Assembly: GCF_030418305.1 (NCBI RefSeq)
Contig: NZ_JAUHPX010000001.1
Coordinates: forward strand, 558,001-622,000
Direction: 5' to 3'
Source of the DNA: Demequina lignilytica
GTDB taxonomy: Bacteria > Actinomycetota > Actinomycetes > Actinomycetales > Demequinaceae
DNA: 64,000 nt
Below the pieces are notes generated by a model. That model saw nothing but the letters and a program-made list of their open reading frames with translations, made no database searches and was not told where the DNA came from. Below, piece by piece: positions 57,037-64,000 of the stretch. The position numbers and the translations under genes were made by a program. Position 1 is the stretch's first letter. Each line of letters begins with the position of its first letter.

Positions 57037-59000
57037 CGCACGCGCACCGTCACGCTGACGTCGCGGAGCTCCGGGAGCAGCTCCTCCTCGGTCTCCATGT
57101 CGAGCACCGGCATGCCGTCGGCGGCCCAGTGCACCCTCCGCACGAAGGTGTCGCGACCCGTCAGGCCCTTGTGGTCCGTGCGGGCGTGGAACACGTAGAG
57201 CAGGTTGCCGTGCTCGTCCTCCGACCACATGCCGTGACCGGTGCCGAGCTGCATCTCGCCGTTGTAGGGCCCCGACTTCTGGATCGGGTGGCCCAGCCGG
57301 CGCCACGCGGCGGGGTCGGTGAGGTCGACGCCGGCCCCGGCGGGCGCGGTCGCGAGGCCCGTGGTGTAGCTGTCGCCCACCGACGAGCCGGAGTAGAGCA
57401 GGTGGAGGGTGTCACCGCGGCGATGGATGTTCGGGCCCTCCGCGATGAGGTTGTCCCACGCGAACTCCGGCGCCAGGATCCGCACGGGGTCGGAGGTCAG
57501 CCGCGTCGGATCCGCGGGGTCGAACGTCGCGATGAACACCGAACCGAGCATCTGCCAGGAATAATAGTGCGTGCCAGAGTCCTCGAGGTAGGTCATGTCG
57601 AGGGAGATGCCCTGGAGGTGGTTGAGCGCGGATCCGTCCGCGCGGACCACCTGGCGCGCCGCGGTCCAGTGGGCGGGCACCGTCGGGTCGAGGTGCCGGC
57701 CGTCGGCGGCCTTGCGCAGCTGGACGATGCTCGCGCGCCCCGTCCACATGTCCGTCGGGTCGCCGTAGCTCGGCATGAAGAGGATCGACAGGGTGCCGTC
57801 GATCAGGTGGATCTCGGGCGCCCAGAAGCATCCGGTCATCGCCTCCCCGCGGGCGTCGAGCGAGCCGTGGACCAGCAGGTCGACCTCGGCGACGCGGCCC
57901 GCCTCGAGCGCCTCGTCGGAGAGGTCCTCGATGCGCGCGGCCATCCGGATCGGCATCCCGACGGGCTCGCCCGAGTTCGCGACCGGGTCCATGTGGAGAT
58001 CCTTGGTCGCGATCATGAGGAAGCGCCGCTCGCCGTCCACCTCGACGGGGACGATGCTCGGGTCGGCCCGCTCGTCGGCGAACGGCGTCGGATACACGGG
58101 CTGGATCACGGCGCCGGGCACCTCGTGGTCGCCAGCGGCCGCGGTGTCGATCGCGGCGAGCGCGTCGAGGTCCCAGGCGATCGCGAGCGAGCCGGTGGAG
58201 CCGTCGTCGTAGGTCAGGTGGAGGCGCGCGGGGAGCATCGCCGGTGCGAGCGTCGCGCCGGCCGGGACCTCGATCGCGGCCAGGGGCTCGGCGCCCGTGT
58301 TGCGGATGGGGCCGAGGCGGATCTCGAGCGCCCGCGCCACGTCAGCGGGCACGCGCAGGGTGCTCGCACGGTCGGCGGCTCCGGGGATGCCCGCGGCGTC
58401 GATCAGGCCGGGGATCGCGGCCTCGCCGGGCACGGGCGCGCCGACCGTCGACGCGTCGCCCAGGTCTCCGACCGTGCAGTGGAACGGGCTCCCCGCCTCG
58501 TCCACCCAGGTGAGGACGTACGCGCCGGCCGCGGCGTCGTAGGCGGCAGCGGGGCGGTGCACGCCCGCCGCCGTCGGCAGCTCGAGCAGCCCGACCTCGC
58601 GGAACTCGAGCAGGTCGGGCGAGACCGCCACCAGCACGCTCGACCTCTCCGTGCCGTCCGGCCCGCCGCCGCGCGCGACCCGGGTGGCGACGACCGCGTA
58701 GCCGCCGTCCGGCGTCGCGAGCAGGCACGGGTCGACGAGCGAGCGGATGATCTCATCGGAGGTACCGAGCGCGGGCGGCGTCTCCGAGGTGCGGGCGAAG
58801 AACACCCCGTAGTTGTCGAACAGCGGCTCCCAGCCCGCCTCGCGCTCGATCGCGAGGTGCAGGCTGAGCGCGATGTCCGCGTTGTTCGCCTCCGCCTCCG
58901 AGGTGGGCGCTCGGTGGTAGGCCGCGAGCCTCACGGACGTGTCGGATGCGGGTGCGTCGGGAGTGGCGCCCTCATCGGCGCCGGGCGGATTTCCGGTCAC
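57033..59000 (-). CDS. Large glycoside hydrolase family 43-like protein (cytoplasmic)
   Basis: 655-aa protein without a signal peptide. A front region (LFDNYGVFFARTSETPP, RSLVDPCLLATPDGGYAVVATR) looks like a partial propeller. It is followed at about 300 by a full GH43-like propeller: FADERADPSIVPVEVDGERRFLMIATKD, GCFWAPEIHLIDGTLSILFMPSYGD, DNLIAEGPNIHRRGDTLHLLYSGSS. In the second propeller the Asp and Glu candidates are present. The GTG start is 9 nt after a TAGACT -10, whose -35 (TTGTAA) lies within the LacI-like site at 59033-59048. It forms an operon with the second GH43 gene and perhaps glycerate kinase. Confidence 0.88.
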   Translation of the reverse strand: MTGNPPGADEGATPDAPASDTSVRLAAYHRAPTSEAEANNADIALSLHLAIEREAGWEPLFDNYGVFFARTSETPPALGTSDEIIRSLVDPCLLATPDGGYAVVATRVARGGGPDGTERSSVLVAVSPDLLEFREVGLLELPTAAGVHRPAAAYDAAAGAYVLTWVDEAGSPFHCTVGDLGDASTVGAPVPGEAAIPGLIDAAGIPGAADRASTLRVPADVARALEIRLGPIRNTGAEPLAAIEVPAGATLAPAMLPARLHLTYDDGSTGSLAIAWDLDALAAIDTAAAGDHEVPGAVIQPVYPTPFADERADPSIVPVEVDGERRFLMIATKDLHMDPVANSGEPVGMPIRMAARIEDLSDEALEAGRVAEVDLLVHGSLDARGEAMTGCFWAPEIHLIDGTLSILFMPSYGDPTDMWTGRASIVQLRKAADGRHLDPTVPAHWTAARQVVRADGSALNHLQGISLDMTYLEDSGTHYYSWQMLGSVFIATFDPADPTRLTSDPVRILAPEFAWDNLIAEGPNIHRRGDTLHLLYSGSSVGDSYTTGLATAPAGAGVDLTDPAAWRRLGHPIQKSGPYNGEMQLGTGHGMWSEDEHGNLLYVFHARTDHKGLTGRDTFVRRVHWAADGMPVLDMETEEELLPELRDVSVTVRVR

Positions 59001-59009
59001 AAGGCCAGG

Positions 59010-59039
59010 AGTCTAGCCCCGGAAGACCCGAATTTACAA
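59010..59039 (-). promoter_or_regulatory. Promoter of the GH43 operon
   Basis: Minus-strand TTGTAA (59039-59034) and TAGACT (59015-59010) are separated by 18 bp. The start codon is 9 nt further on, so the leader is absent or very short. Confidence 0.5.
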
Positions 59040-59048
59040 CGATTACCA
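59033..59048. promoter_or_regulatory. LacI-type operator-like site, GH43 operon
   Basis: TTTACAACGATTACCA shares TTTACA(A/T)CG with the better palindrome at 62553-62568 ahead of the secreted GH43 gene. It overlaps the -35 of the GH43 operon and the TAA stop of the next gene upstream. No LacI gene is in the window. Confidence 0.5.
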
Positions 59049-59696
59049 AAGCGCCGGCAGCCGCGAGGGGTCGACGCCGCGTGCGCGCGCGATCACCCTC
59101 CCCCGCTGCGACCGCGGGAAGCGGGCGATGATCTCCCGCAGCTCCTCCGCGCCCACGTCGGCACCGAACGTCTCCGTGCCGGGCTCGACCATCGCGCCGG
59201 CGGCGAGCGGGCCGATCGGCACGGGATCGAACCCGAGGGCGTCCACCAGCGCGCCCACGCGGGCGACGTCGTCCGGGTGGTCCCCCGCGATCGCGAGGGC
59301 GCGGCGGGCGGGATCCCCGGCGGGCCGCCCCAGGTTCTCGAGCTCCCATGCGCTCGCATGGCCGAACGCCTTCACCACCCGGGACTCCGCCAGCCACCGC
59401 TGCACGGACTCGGACGTCGAGGTGCGCGGGTCCTCGAGGTCGGGACGCGCCCCGTCGAGCTCCCACCAGTAGTTGGTCGCATCCACCACGAGCGCTCCCG
59501 CGAGGGCGTGCGGCGGCACCGTCTCCAGCCTCCCGAGCGGGAGCGCGAGGATCACGATGTCAGCCGTCGCCACCCGCGCCAACGCATCGGCGTCGCCCGA
59601 CCCGGTCGAGTCGACCTCCAGGCCCGCGCGCACGCACAGGCCCGCGATCACGCCGCCGAAGCGGCCCCTGCCGAGGATGCCGACGCGTGGTGCCAT
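59043..59696 (-). CDS. NADPH-dependent F420 reductase-like oxidoreductase
   Basis: 217-aa Rossmann protein: PRVGILGRGRFGGVIAGLCVRAGLEVDSTGSGD, then ADIVILALPLGRLETVPPHALAGALVVDATNYWWE, VVKAFGHASAWELENLG and RALAIAGDHPDDVARVGALVDALGFDPV. It belongs to the F420:NADP oxidoreductase/YwfM-like coenzyme-binding family. Whether it uses F420 cannot be told. The loop GRGRFGG differs slightly from the usual GTGxxG. The stop codon lies inside the LacI-like site. Confidence 0.88.
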   Translation of the reverse strand: MAPRVGILGRGRFGGVIAGLCVRAGLEVDSTGSGDADALARVATADIVILALPLGRLETVPPHALAGALVVDATNYWWELDGARPDLEDPRTSTSESVQRWLAESRVVKAFGHASAWELENLGRPAGDPARRALAIAGDHPDDVARVGALVDALGFDPVPIGPLAAGAMVEPGTETFGADVGAEELREIIARFPRSQRGRVIARARGVDPSRLPALW

Positions 59697-59722
59697 GCGC
59701 GCATCGTGCCATGCACGCGCGG

Positions 59723-60808
59723 TCAGAGCTTGCGCACCTCGATCACGGCGTGCAACCCCTCGGGGGTCAGGCACGCCATCGCGTCGCGCACGTCGATCCC
59801 CGCCGACTCGAGCATGGCGGCCGCCTTCTCGAGCGAGCGAGGGTGCGAGCCCGCGAAGCCGATCCCGTACTCGAGCATGAGCGGCAGCGGACGGTCGGGA
59901 AGGGAGACCGAGAACATGAGGACACCCCCCGGGCGCACCGCGGCGTAGCCCCGACGCAGCAGCTCGACCGCTCGCCCGTCGGCGAGCAGGTCCGTCACGG
60001 CGACCAGGTCGACCAGATCCTGCGACTCCGGCCCGACCACGCCGTCCAGGCCCTCGCGGGACGCGATGCGCCAGTTGAGCAGGCGATGGCAGGACGGGTC
60101 CACGCCGGCGGCCGCCAGCGCGCGCCGCGCCAGCTCCCGCGCGTCGCCGCACCCGTCGAAGAAGCCGGCGGTGACGGACGCGCCCGACTCGCCGGCGTCG
60201 GCCACCGCGCCCACCATCGGCAGCGCGGCCCCGCAGCCGACTGAGGTCCACGCCTGCGGGCGGTTGACGTCGAGCAGGGTGCGCGCCGCGAGCCACTGCT
60301 GGATCCGGGCGCGTGCCCGCGCGCCGCGCGCGTCGATCGCGTGCAGGAAGAATCCCCGCTCGAAGTCGTCGAGCTCCTGGCCGGCGAACAGCGAACCGTC
60401 ATCGCCCAACGCGAGCAGGCGCCGCTGATGGGGCAGGAACACGTTCGCGAGGGCCCCGCCGGAGACCAGCCTGCGCGCCCAGTGCGCGAGCGCCGGCGAG
60501 TGGTAGATCCGTGCAGCGACGCCGTTGAGCGATCCGATCACGATCCCGCCGCTGCGGATCTCGGGGCGCGCGGGCCGGCGCATCGCGCGCAGATCCGCCT
60601 CCCACTGCTCGAACATGGCGGCGTAGGCGGCGCCGCCGGCCGGATCATCGTCCGACTCGTCGGCGACGCTCATCCGCAGCACACGCAGCCCGCTGGGCTC
60701 GATCGACGCGCTCCCGACGTGCACCGCGAGCGCGCTCATGCGCTCGTCCTGCCCGATCCTGTCCCGGAGAGCCCCCTCAGGCATCCGTGCCACGATCCAC
60801 CTCCGCAT
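59723..60808 (-). CDS. Class I SAM-methyltransferase-like protein
   Basis: Up to 361 aa. The first about 175 residues are not recognised. The C-terminal half resembles a methyltransferase: TSVGCGAALPMVGAVADAG (SAM motif I), DLVDLVAVTDLLADGRAVELLRRGYAAVRPGGVLMFSVSLPD (motifs IV to post-IV) and a final beta hairpin. ATG at 60808 is given, but ATGs at 60784 and 60739 (MSALAVHVGS) are plausible and none has a strong SD. It is 26 nt upstream of the oxidoreductase gene. Substrate unknown. Confidence 0.75.
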   Translation of the reverse strand: MRRWIVARMPEGALRDRIGQDERMSALAVHVGSASIEPSGLRVLRMSVADESDDDPAGGAAYAAMFEQWEADLRAMRRPARPEIRSGGIVIGSLNGVAARIYHSPALAHWARRLVSGGALANVFLPHQRRLLALGDDGSLFAGQELDDFERGFFLHAIDARGARARARIQQWLAARTLLDVNRPQAWTSVGCGAALPMVGAVADAGESGASVTAGFFDGCGDARELARRALAAAGVDPSCHRLLNWRIASREGLDGVVGPESQDLVDLVAVTDLLADGRAVELLRRGYAAVRPGGVLMFSVSLPDRPLPLMLEYGIGFAGSHPRSLEKAAAMLESAGIDVRDAMACLTPEGLHAVIEVRKL

Positions 60809-60922
60809 TCTCCCGGCCCGTAGGCCGCCCCCATTTGAGACGCGAGATCCGGAGGCTCCTCAGCGTGTCGCTCCCCCGGCGTGTCGAGAACGATGCTATG
60901 CATGGTCACCCGCCCAGGACAA

Positions 60923-60939
60923 CCCCCTACTTTCGGGGG
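60923..60939. promoter_or_regulatory. Small GC hairpin upstream of the DHA2 pump gene
   Basis: CCCCC-TACTTTC-GGGGG lies 6 bp before the DosR-like palindrome in the 182-bp gap between the divergent methyltransferase-like and MFS genes. Its role is unclear. Confidence 0.3.
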
Positions 60940-60945
60940 GCGCCA

Positions 60946-60959
60946 GGGACCAAGGTCCC
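60946..60959. promoter_or_regulatory. DosR/DevR-like palindrome upstream of the DHA2 pump
   Basis: GGGACCAAGGTCCC has perfect 6-bp arms around AA and fits the DosR core. It is centred about 38 bp before the GTG at 60991, i.e. over the expected -35 if the gene is leaderless. This is where DosR-class activators bind. Confidence 0.5.
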
Positions 60960-60978
60960 CGATGTCGGCCGCCCCTGC

Positions 60979-60984
60979 GACAAT
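60979..60984 (+). promoter_or_regulatory. Putative -10 box, leaderless DHA2 pump gene
   Basis: GACAAT followed by 6 nt and the GTG at 60991. No ribosome-binding site is visible. Confidence 0.4.
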
Positions 60985-60990
60985 CGACCG

Positions 60991-62466
60991 GTGGATGCCA
61001 CCCCTGCCCCGGTCGAGACCGCCGCCCAGCCCGACGCCCCGCACGACCTGAGGCGACGCCACGCGGTCGTCATCTGGACCCTGATCATCGCGGCCTTCGT
61101 GGTGATCCTGAACGAGACGGTGATGGGCGTCGCCATCCCTCATCTGAAGGACGACCTCGGGATCTCCGCCGTCGACGCCCAATGGCTCACCACGGCCTTC
61201 CTGCTGACCATGGCGGTGGTGATCCCGATCACCGGCTTCCTCCTGCAGCGGTTCCACACCCGGCCGGTGTACCTCACGGCGATGGCGCTCTTCACCCTCG
61301 GGACGCTGGTCGCCGCCCTCGCGCCGGGCTTCGAGGTCCTGCTCGCGGCGCGCGTGATCCAGGCGAGCGGCACCGCGATCATGATGCCGCTGCTCATCAC
61401 CACGGTGATGCAGCTCGAGCCGCCCGCGACGCGCGGCCGGCGCATGGGATCGATCACGGTGGTGATCGCCGTCGCCCCGGCGATCGGCCCCACCATCTCC
61501 GGGTTGATCCTCAACGCGTTCAGCTGGCGCTTCATGTTCGTGTTCGTGCTGCCGATCGCGGTGGCGGTCCTCGCGATCGGCTGGCGCCTGATGGAGAACG
61601 TCACGGAGCCGCGCAAGGCCCCGCTCGACCTCCTCTCGGTGGCGCTGTCCGCGGTCGGCTTCGGCGGGCTCGTGTACGGCCTCAGCACGGTCGGCGAGGG
61701 CGGAGGCGGCGTGGCTCCCGAGACCGTGGTCGCGCTCGCGGTCGGCGGGCTCGGGGTGGGCGCCTTCATCTGGCGGCAGCTGGTGCTGCAGCGGGTGGAC
61801 GACGCGCTCCTGGACCTGCGCACGTTCCGCACGCCGACGTTCTCGGTCGCGGTGGTGATGTTCATCGTGAGCATGATGGCGCTGTTCGGGATGATCATCC
61901 TGCTGCCGCTCTTCATGCAGGACGTGCTGGGCCTCAGCGTGCTCCAGAGCGGCCTGATGCTGCTGCCAGGAGGCCTCGTGATGGGGCTCATGGGTCCGAT
62001 CGTGGGCCGCGCGTACGACCGCATCGGGGCACGCCCGCTGGTGCTGCCCGGCGCGATCGTCACCGCCGGCGTGCTCTGGGTGCTGGCCGCGATCCTCTCC
62101 CCGACCACACCGTGGTGGCAGCTGGTCGCGGCGCACTCCGCGATGTCGGTGGGGCTGGCGCTCCTGTTCACGCCGCTGTTCTCGGCCAGCCTGGGGTCGC
62201 TTCCGGCGCGCCTGTACTCGCACGGGTCCGCGACGGTCTCGGCGCTGCAGCAGGTGGCGGGCGCGGCGGGCACGGCCCTCTTCGTGTCCACGATGGCGTC
62301 GATCGGTGCCGCGCGCGTCGCCGAGGGGGTCGACCCTGCCGCGGCGCAGTCGGCCGGCATGCGAGGCGCCTTCACCATCGCCGCGATCCTCGCGACGGTG
62401 TCGATCGGCGCGGCCCTCGCGGTGCGCACCCCGGACGACGCCGCCTCCGCGCCGGTCGGTCACTGA
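60991..62466 (+). CDS. DHA2-family MFS efflux pump
   Basis: 491-aa protein with about 14 membrane segments. Diagnostic motifs are LNETVMGVAIPHLKDDLGISAVDAQWLTTAFLLTMAVVIPITGFLLQRF, RVIQASGTAIMMPLLITTVMQLEPPATRGRRMG and VAPAIGPTISGLILNAFSWRFMFVFVLP (motif C region of antiporters). It resembles EmrB-type multidrug exporters. GTG at 60991 was preferred to upstream starts because the preceding residues are Arg/Pro-rich and non-conserved and a -10 fits just ahead. Confidence 0.92.
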   Translation: MDATPAPVETAAQPDAPHDLRRRHAVVIWTLIIAAFVVILNETVMGVAIPHLKDDLGISAVDAQWLTTAFLLTMAVVIPITGFLLQRFHTRPVYLTAMALFTLGTLVAALAPGFEVLLAARVIQASGTAIMMPLLITTVMQLEPPATRGRRMGSITVVIAVAPAIGPTISGLILNAFSWRFMFVFVLPIAVAVLAIGWRLMENVTEPRKAPLDLLSVALSAVGFGGLVYGLSTVGEGGGGVAPETVVALAVGGLGVGAFIWRQLVLQRVDDALLDLRTFRTPTFSVAVVMFIVSMMALFGMIILLPLFMQDVLGLSVLQSGLMLLPGGLVMGLMGPIVGRAYDRIGARPLVLPGAIVTAGVLWVLAAILSPTTPWWQLVAAHSAMSVGLALLFTPLFSASLGSLPARLYSHGSATVSALQQVAGAAGTALFVSTMASIGAARVAEGVDPAAAQSAGMRGAFTIAAILATVSIGAALAVRTPDDAASAPVGH

Positions 62467-62540
62467 CGCCGCGGCGCGGGTCCGGTGTCGCAGGCACACC
62501 GCCGGGCACGCGCCCGACGCCACCCCCTCCCGCCGTCGCT

Positions 62541-62570
62541 TTGACCCGCCGATTTACATCGTTGTAGAGT
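62541..62570 (+). promoter_or_regulatory. Promoter of the secreted GH43 gene
   Basis: TTGACC (62541-62546) and TAGAGT (62565-62570) are separated by 18 bp. The spacer holds the LacI-like operator. The start codon with its SD is about 50 bp downstream. Confidence 0.6.
62553..62568. promoter_or_regulatory. LacI-type operator between -35 and -10
   Basis: TTTACATCGTTGTAGA is an imperfect palindrome with a central CG (5 of 7 arm positions match), the classic LacI/GalR design. It lies between the -35 and -10 hexamers, an ideal place for repression. Confidence 0.6.
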
Positions 62571-62622
62571 AATCCCCGGCGCGCCACCTCGCGCCCTGTC
62601 CGACGACGAACAGGAGAGCACC

Positions 62623-64000
62623 GTGACCCGCCGCGCCGCCGCTGCGATCGCCCTCATCGCCCTGGCCGGCGCCACCCTCGCGGGATGCGCCGGGCCCGCG
62701 GATCCGCCCCCCGCCCCCGAGCTCGCCGACGTCACCGTCCACGATCCCTCCGTGGTCACGTCGGACGACCGGGTCTGGATCTTCGGCTCCCACGGCGCGT
62801 CCGCGCACTCCTCCGACCTCATCGCGTGGACCCAGCACACCGTCGACCTGCATGCGGACCCCGACAACGCGCTGTTCGGGGACGTCTACGCCGAGCTCGC
62901 GGAGACCTTCGAGTGGGCCCAGACGGACACCCTCTGGGCGGCCGACGTGATCGAGCTCCCGGACGGCCGCTACGCGATGTACTACAACGCCTGCAAGGGC
63001 GACTCCCCCCGCTCCGCGCTCGGGCTCGCGATCGCCGACACGGTCGACGGCCCCTACGTCGACCAGGGGATCCTGCTGAGGTCCGGGATGTGGGACCAGG
63101 AGTCCGAGAACCCCGGCGAGATGTACGACGCGACCGTCCATCCCAACGCGGTCGACCCCGACGCGTTCTACGACGCCGACGGCGCCATGTGGATGGTCTA
63201 CGGCTCGTACTCCGGCGGCATCTTCATCCTCGAGATGAACCCCGCCACCGGCCTGCCGCTCGAGGGCCAGGGCTACGGCACCCACCTGCTCGGCGGCAAC
63301 CACGCCCGCATCGAGGGCCCGACCGTCCAGTACGCGCCCGAGACCGGGTACTACTACCTCTACGTGTCCTTCGGCGGCCTCGACGCGTCCGGCGGCTACG
63401 AGGTGCGCGTGTTCCGCTCGGAGCATCCCGGCGGCCCGTACGTCGACGCGCAGGGCAACCCCGCCGCGGACGTCGCCGGCGCGCCGGGCACCGTGTTCGA
63501 CGATGCGTCGATCGAGCCGTACGGGGTCAAGATCCTGGGCGGGTACGAGTGGGCGGACGCCCCGGCGGTCGGCGTCGAGGCCGGATACGTGTCGCCGGGC
63601 CACAACTCCTGGTACCGCGCCCCCGAGACGGGCGCGACCTCGCTGGTCTTCCACTCGCGGTTCCCCGGCACGGGCGAGATGCATCAGGTCCGGGTCCACC
63701 GGACGTACCTGACCGTCGACGGCTGGCCGGTGGTGTCCCCGGGCCGCTACGCCGGCGAGGCGTCGGAGACCGCGTCACCCGACGACCTCGCGGGGACATG
63801 GCAGGCGATCACCTTCGACCGCGTGATCTCACCGCTGACGCCGATGTCCGCCCCCCTGGCGCTCGAGCCCGACGGCAACGTGAGCGGCGTCCTCGACGGC
63901 ACGTGGACCCTCGAGGACGGCGGGCACGTGACCATCGAGACCTCGGAGGCGACATTCACGGGCGTCGCGATGCGCGCGTGGAACCCCACGGCCGACGCGT
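62623..64000 (+). CDS. Secreted GH43 lipoprotein (endo-arabinanase-like), partial at right edge
   Basis: At least 459 codons, open at the right edge. The lipoprotein signal is VTRRAAAAIALIALAGATLAGC with the lipobox Cys at residue 22. The GH43 propeller follows: DVTVHDPSVVTSDDRVWIFGSH (base Asp), NAVDPDAFYDADGAMWMVYGSYSGG, ARIEGPTVQYAPETGYYYLYVS (acid Glu) and SPGHNSWYRAPETG. A C-terminal domain begins at about 385 (LAGTWQAITFDRVISPL), as in extracellular arabinanases. The GTG start has a good SD (CAGGAGAG). It would cut arabinan outside the cell for the cytoplasmic GH43 enzymes. Confidence 0.92.
   Translation, partial: MTRRAAAAIALIALAGATLAGCAGPADPPPAPELADVTVHDPSVVTSDDRVWIFGSHGASAHSSDLIAWTQHTVDLHADPDNALFGDVYAELAETFEWAQTDTLWAADVIELPDGRYAMYYNACKGDSPRSALGLAIADTVDGPYVDQGILLRSGMWDQESENPGEMYDATVHPNAVDPDAFYDADGAMWMVYGSYSGGIFILEMNPATGLPLEGQGYGTHLLGGNHARIEGPTVQYAPETGYYYLYVSFGGLDASGGYEVRVFRSEHPGGPYVDAQGNPAADVAGAPGTVFDDASIEPYGVKILGGYEWADAPAVGVEAGYVSPGHNSWYRAPETGATSLVFHSRFPGTGEMHQVRVHRTYLTVDGWPVVSPGRYAGEASETASPDDLAGTWQAITFDRVISPLTPMSAPLALEPDGNVSGVLDGTWTLEDGGHVTIETSEATFTGVAMRAWNPTADA

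Noticed and set aside
1-64000. tRNA, rRNA or other structured RNA genes
   Set aside because: No cloverleaf with a T-loop GTTCRAATC-type sequence, and no rRNA-like conserved stretch, was found in the short gaps between genes.

Overview
The window is gene-dense, very GC-rich DNA with frequent GTG starts, many 4-base start/stop overlaps and several apparently leaderless genes. It looks like the chromosome of an actinomycete. Families typical of that phylum are present: the CP-ATP-grasp/alpha-E/transglutaminase trio, a uroporphyrinogen-III synthase fused to a winged helix, a DUF222-HNH protein, MgtA-like mannosyltransferases and a bPH_2 membrane protein. Micrococcales is my best guess at order level, with low certainty. 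I see no tRNA, rRNA, CRISPR array, intact insertion sequence or prophage. Both ends cut through genes.

Layout. (1) 1-6680, minus: a large glycosyltransferase fusion and the ATP-grasp/alpha-E/transglutaminase module, whose ATP-grasp protein ends in a polyglutamine tract. (2) 6793-13982, plus: a PH-domain membrane protein, a HerA/FtsK-like ATPase, then a molybdenum block (HTH-Mop regulator, modABC, mogA, moaE, moaA). (3) 13988-16960: an MscS channel and a DUF222-HNH protein separate the two molybdenum blocks. (4) 31563 down to 17001, minus: a 14-gene collinear run for nitrate assimilation, narK-nasA-FAD reductase-nirB-nirD-cysG-hemD/wHTH-cbiX-moeB-moeA-moaC-mobA-DUF6457-moaD. It couples nitrate uptake and reduction to siroheme and molybdenum-cofactor synthesis. 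With the plus-strand block, the whole Moco pathway is present.

(5) 38578 down to 32055, minus: copC, a DtxR-type regulator, an MFS transporter, then hemC-hemD-hemB-hemL. (6) 38696-41729, plus: two GT4 glycosyltransferases and an SGNH hydrolase behind 11-bp-phased repeats that resemble a PhoP box. (7) 41751-50294: two tandem DoxX proteins, a TetR regulator divergent from a GH3 glycosidase, an MFS transporter, a fructosamine-kinase-like protein, and an ArsR-SulP pair. (8) 50393-55752: an MBL-fold protein, a flavin monooxygenase/MarR/FMN reductase/GNAT/pirin run, and glycerate kinase. (9) 55768-64000: three GH43 proteins (two cytoplasmic, one secreted lipoprotein) whose promoters share a LacI-type half-site, plus an F420/NADP-type oxidoreductase, an orphan methyltransferase-like protein and a DHA2 efflux pump.

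The non-coding signals that most deserve a second look are these. A paired 16-bp repeat with a constant 41-bp period occurs in three intergenic copies. The 9-mer GGACGATGC (either strand) occurs 22 times. DosR-like palindromes lie upstream of narK and of the DHA2 pump. PhoP-like iterons precede the glycolipid-type glycosyltransferases. No single wholly new multi-gene system is obvious. The repeat family and the glycosyltransferase-fusion/ATP-grasp neighbourhood are the best candidates for undescribed biology.
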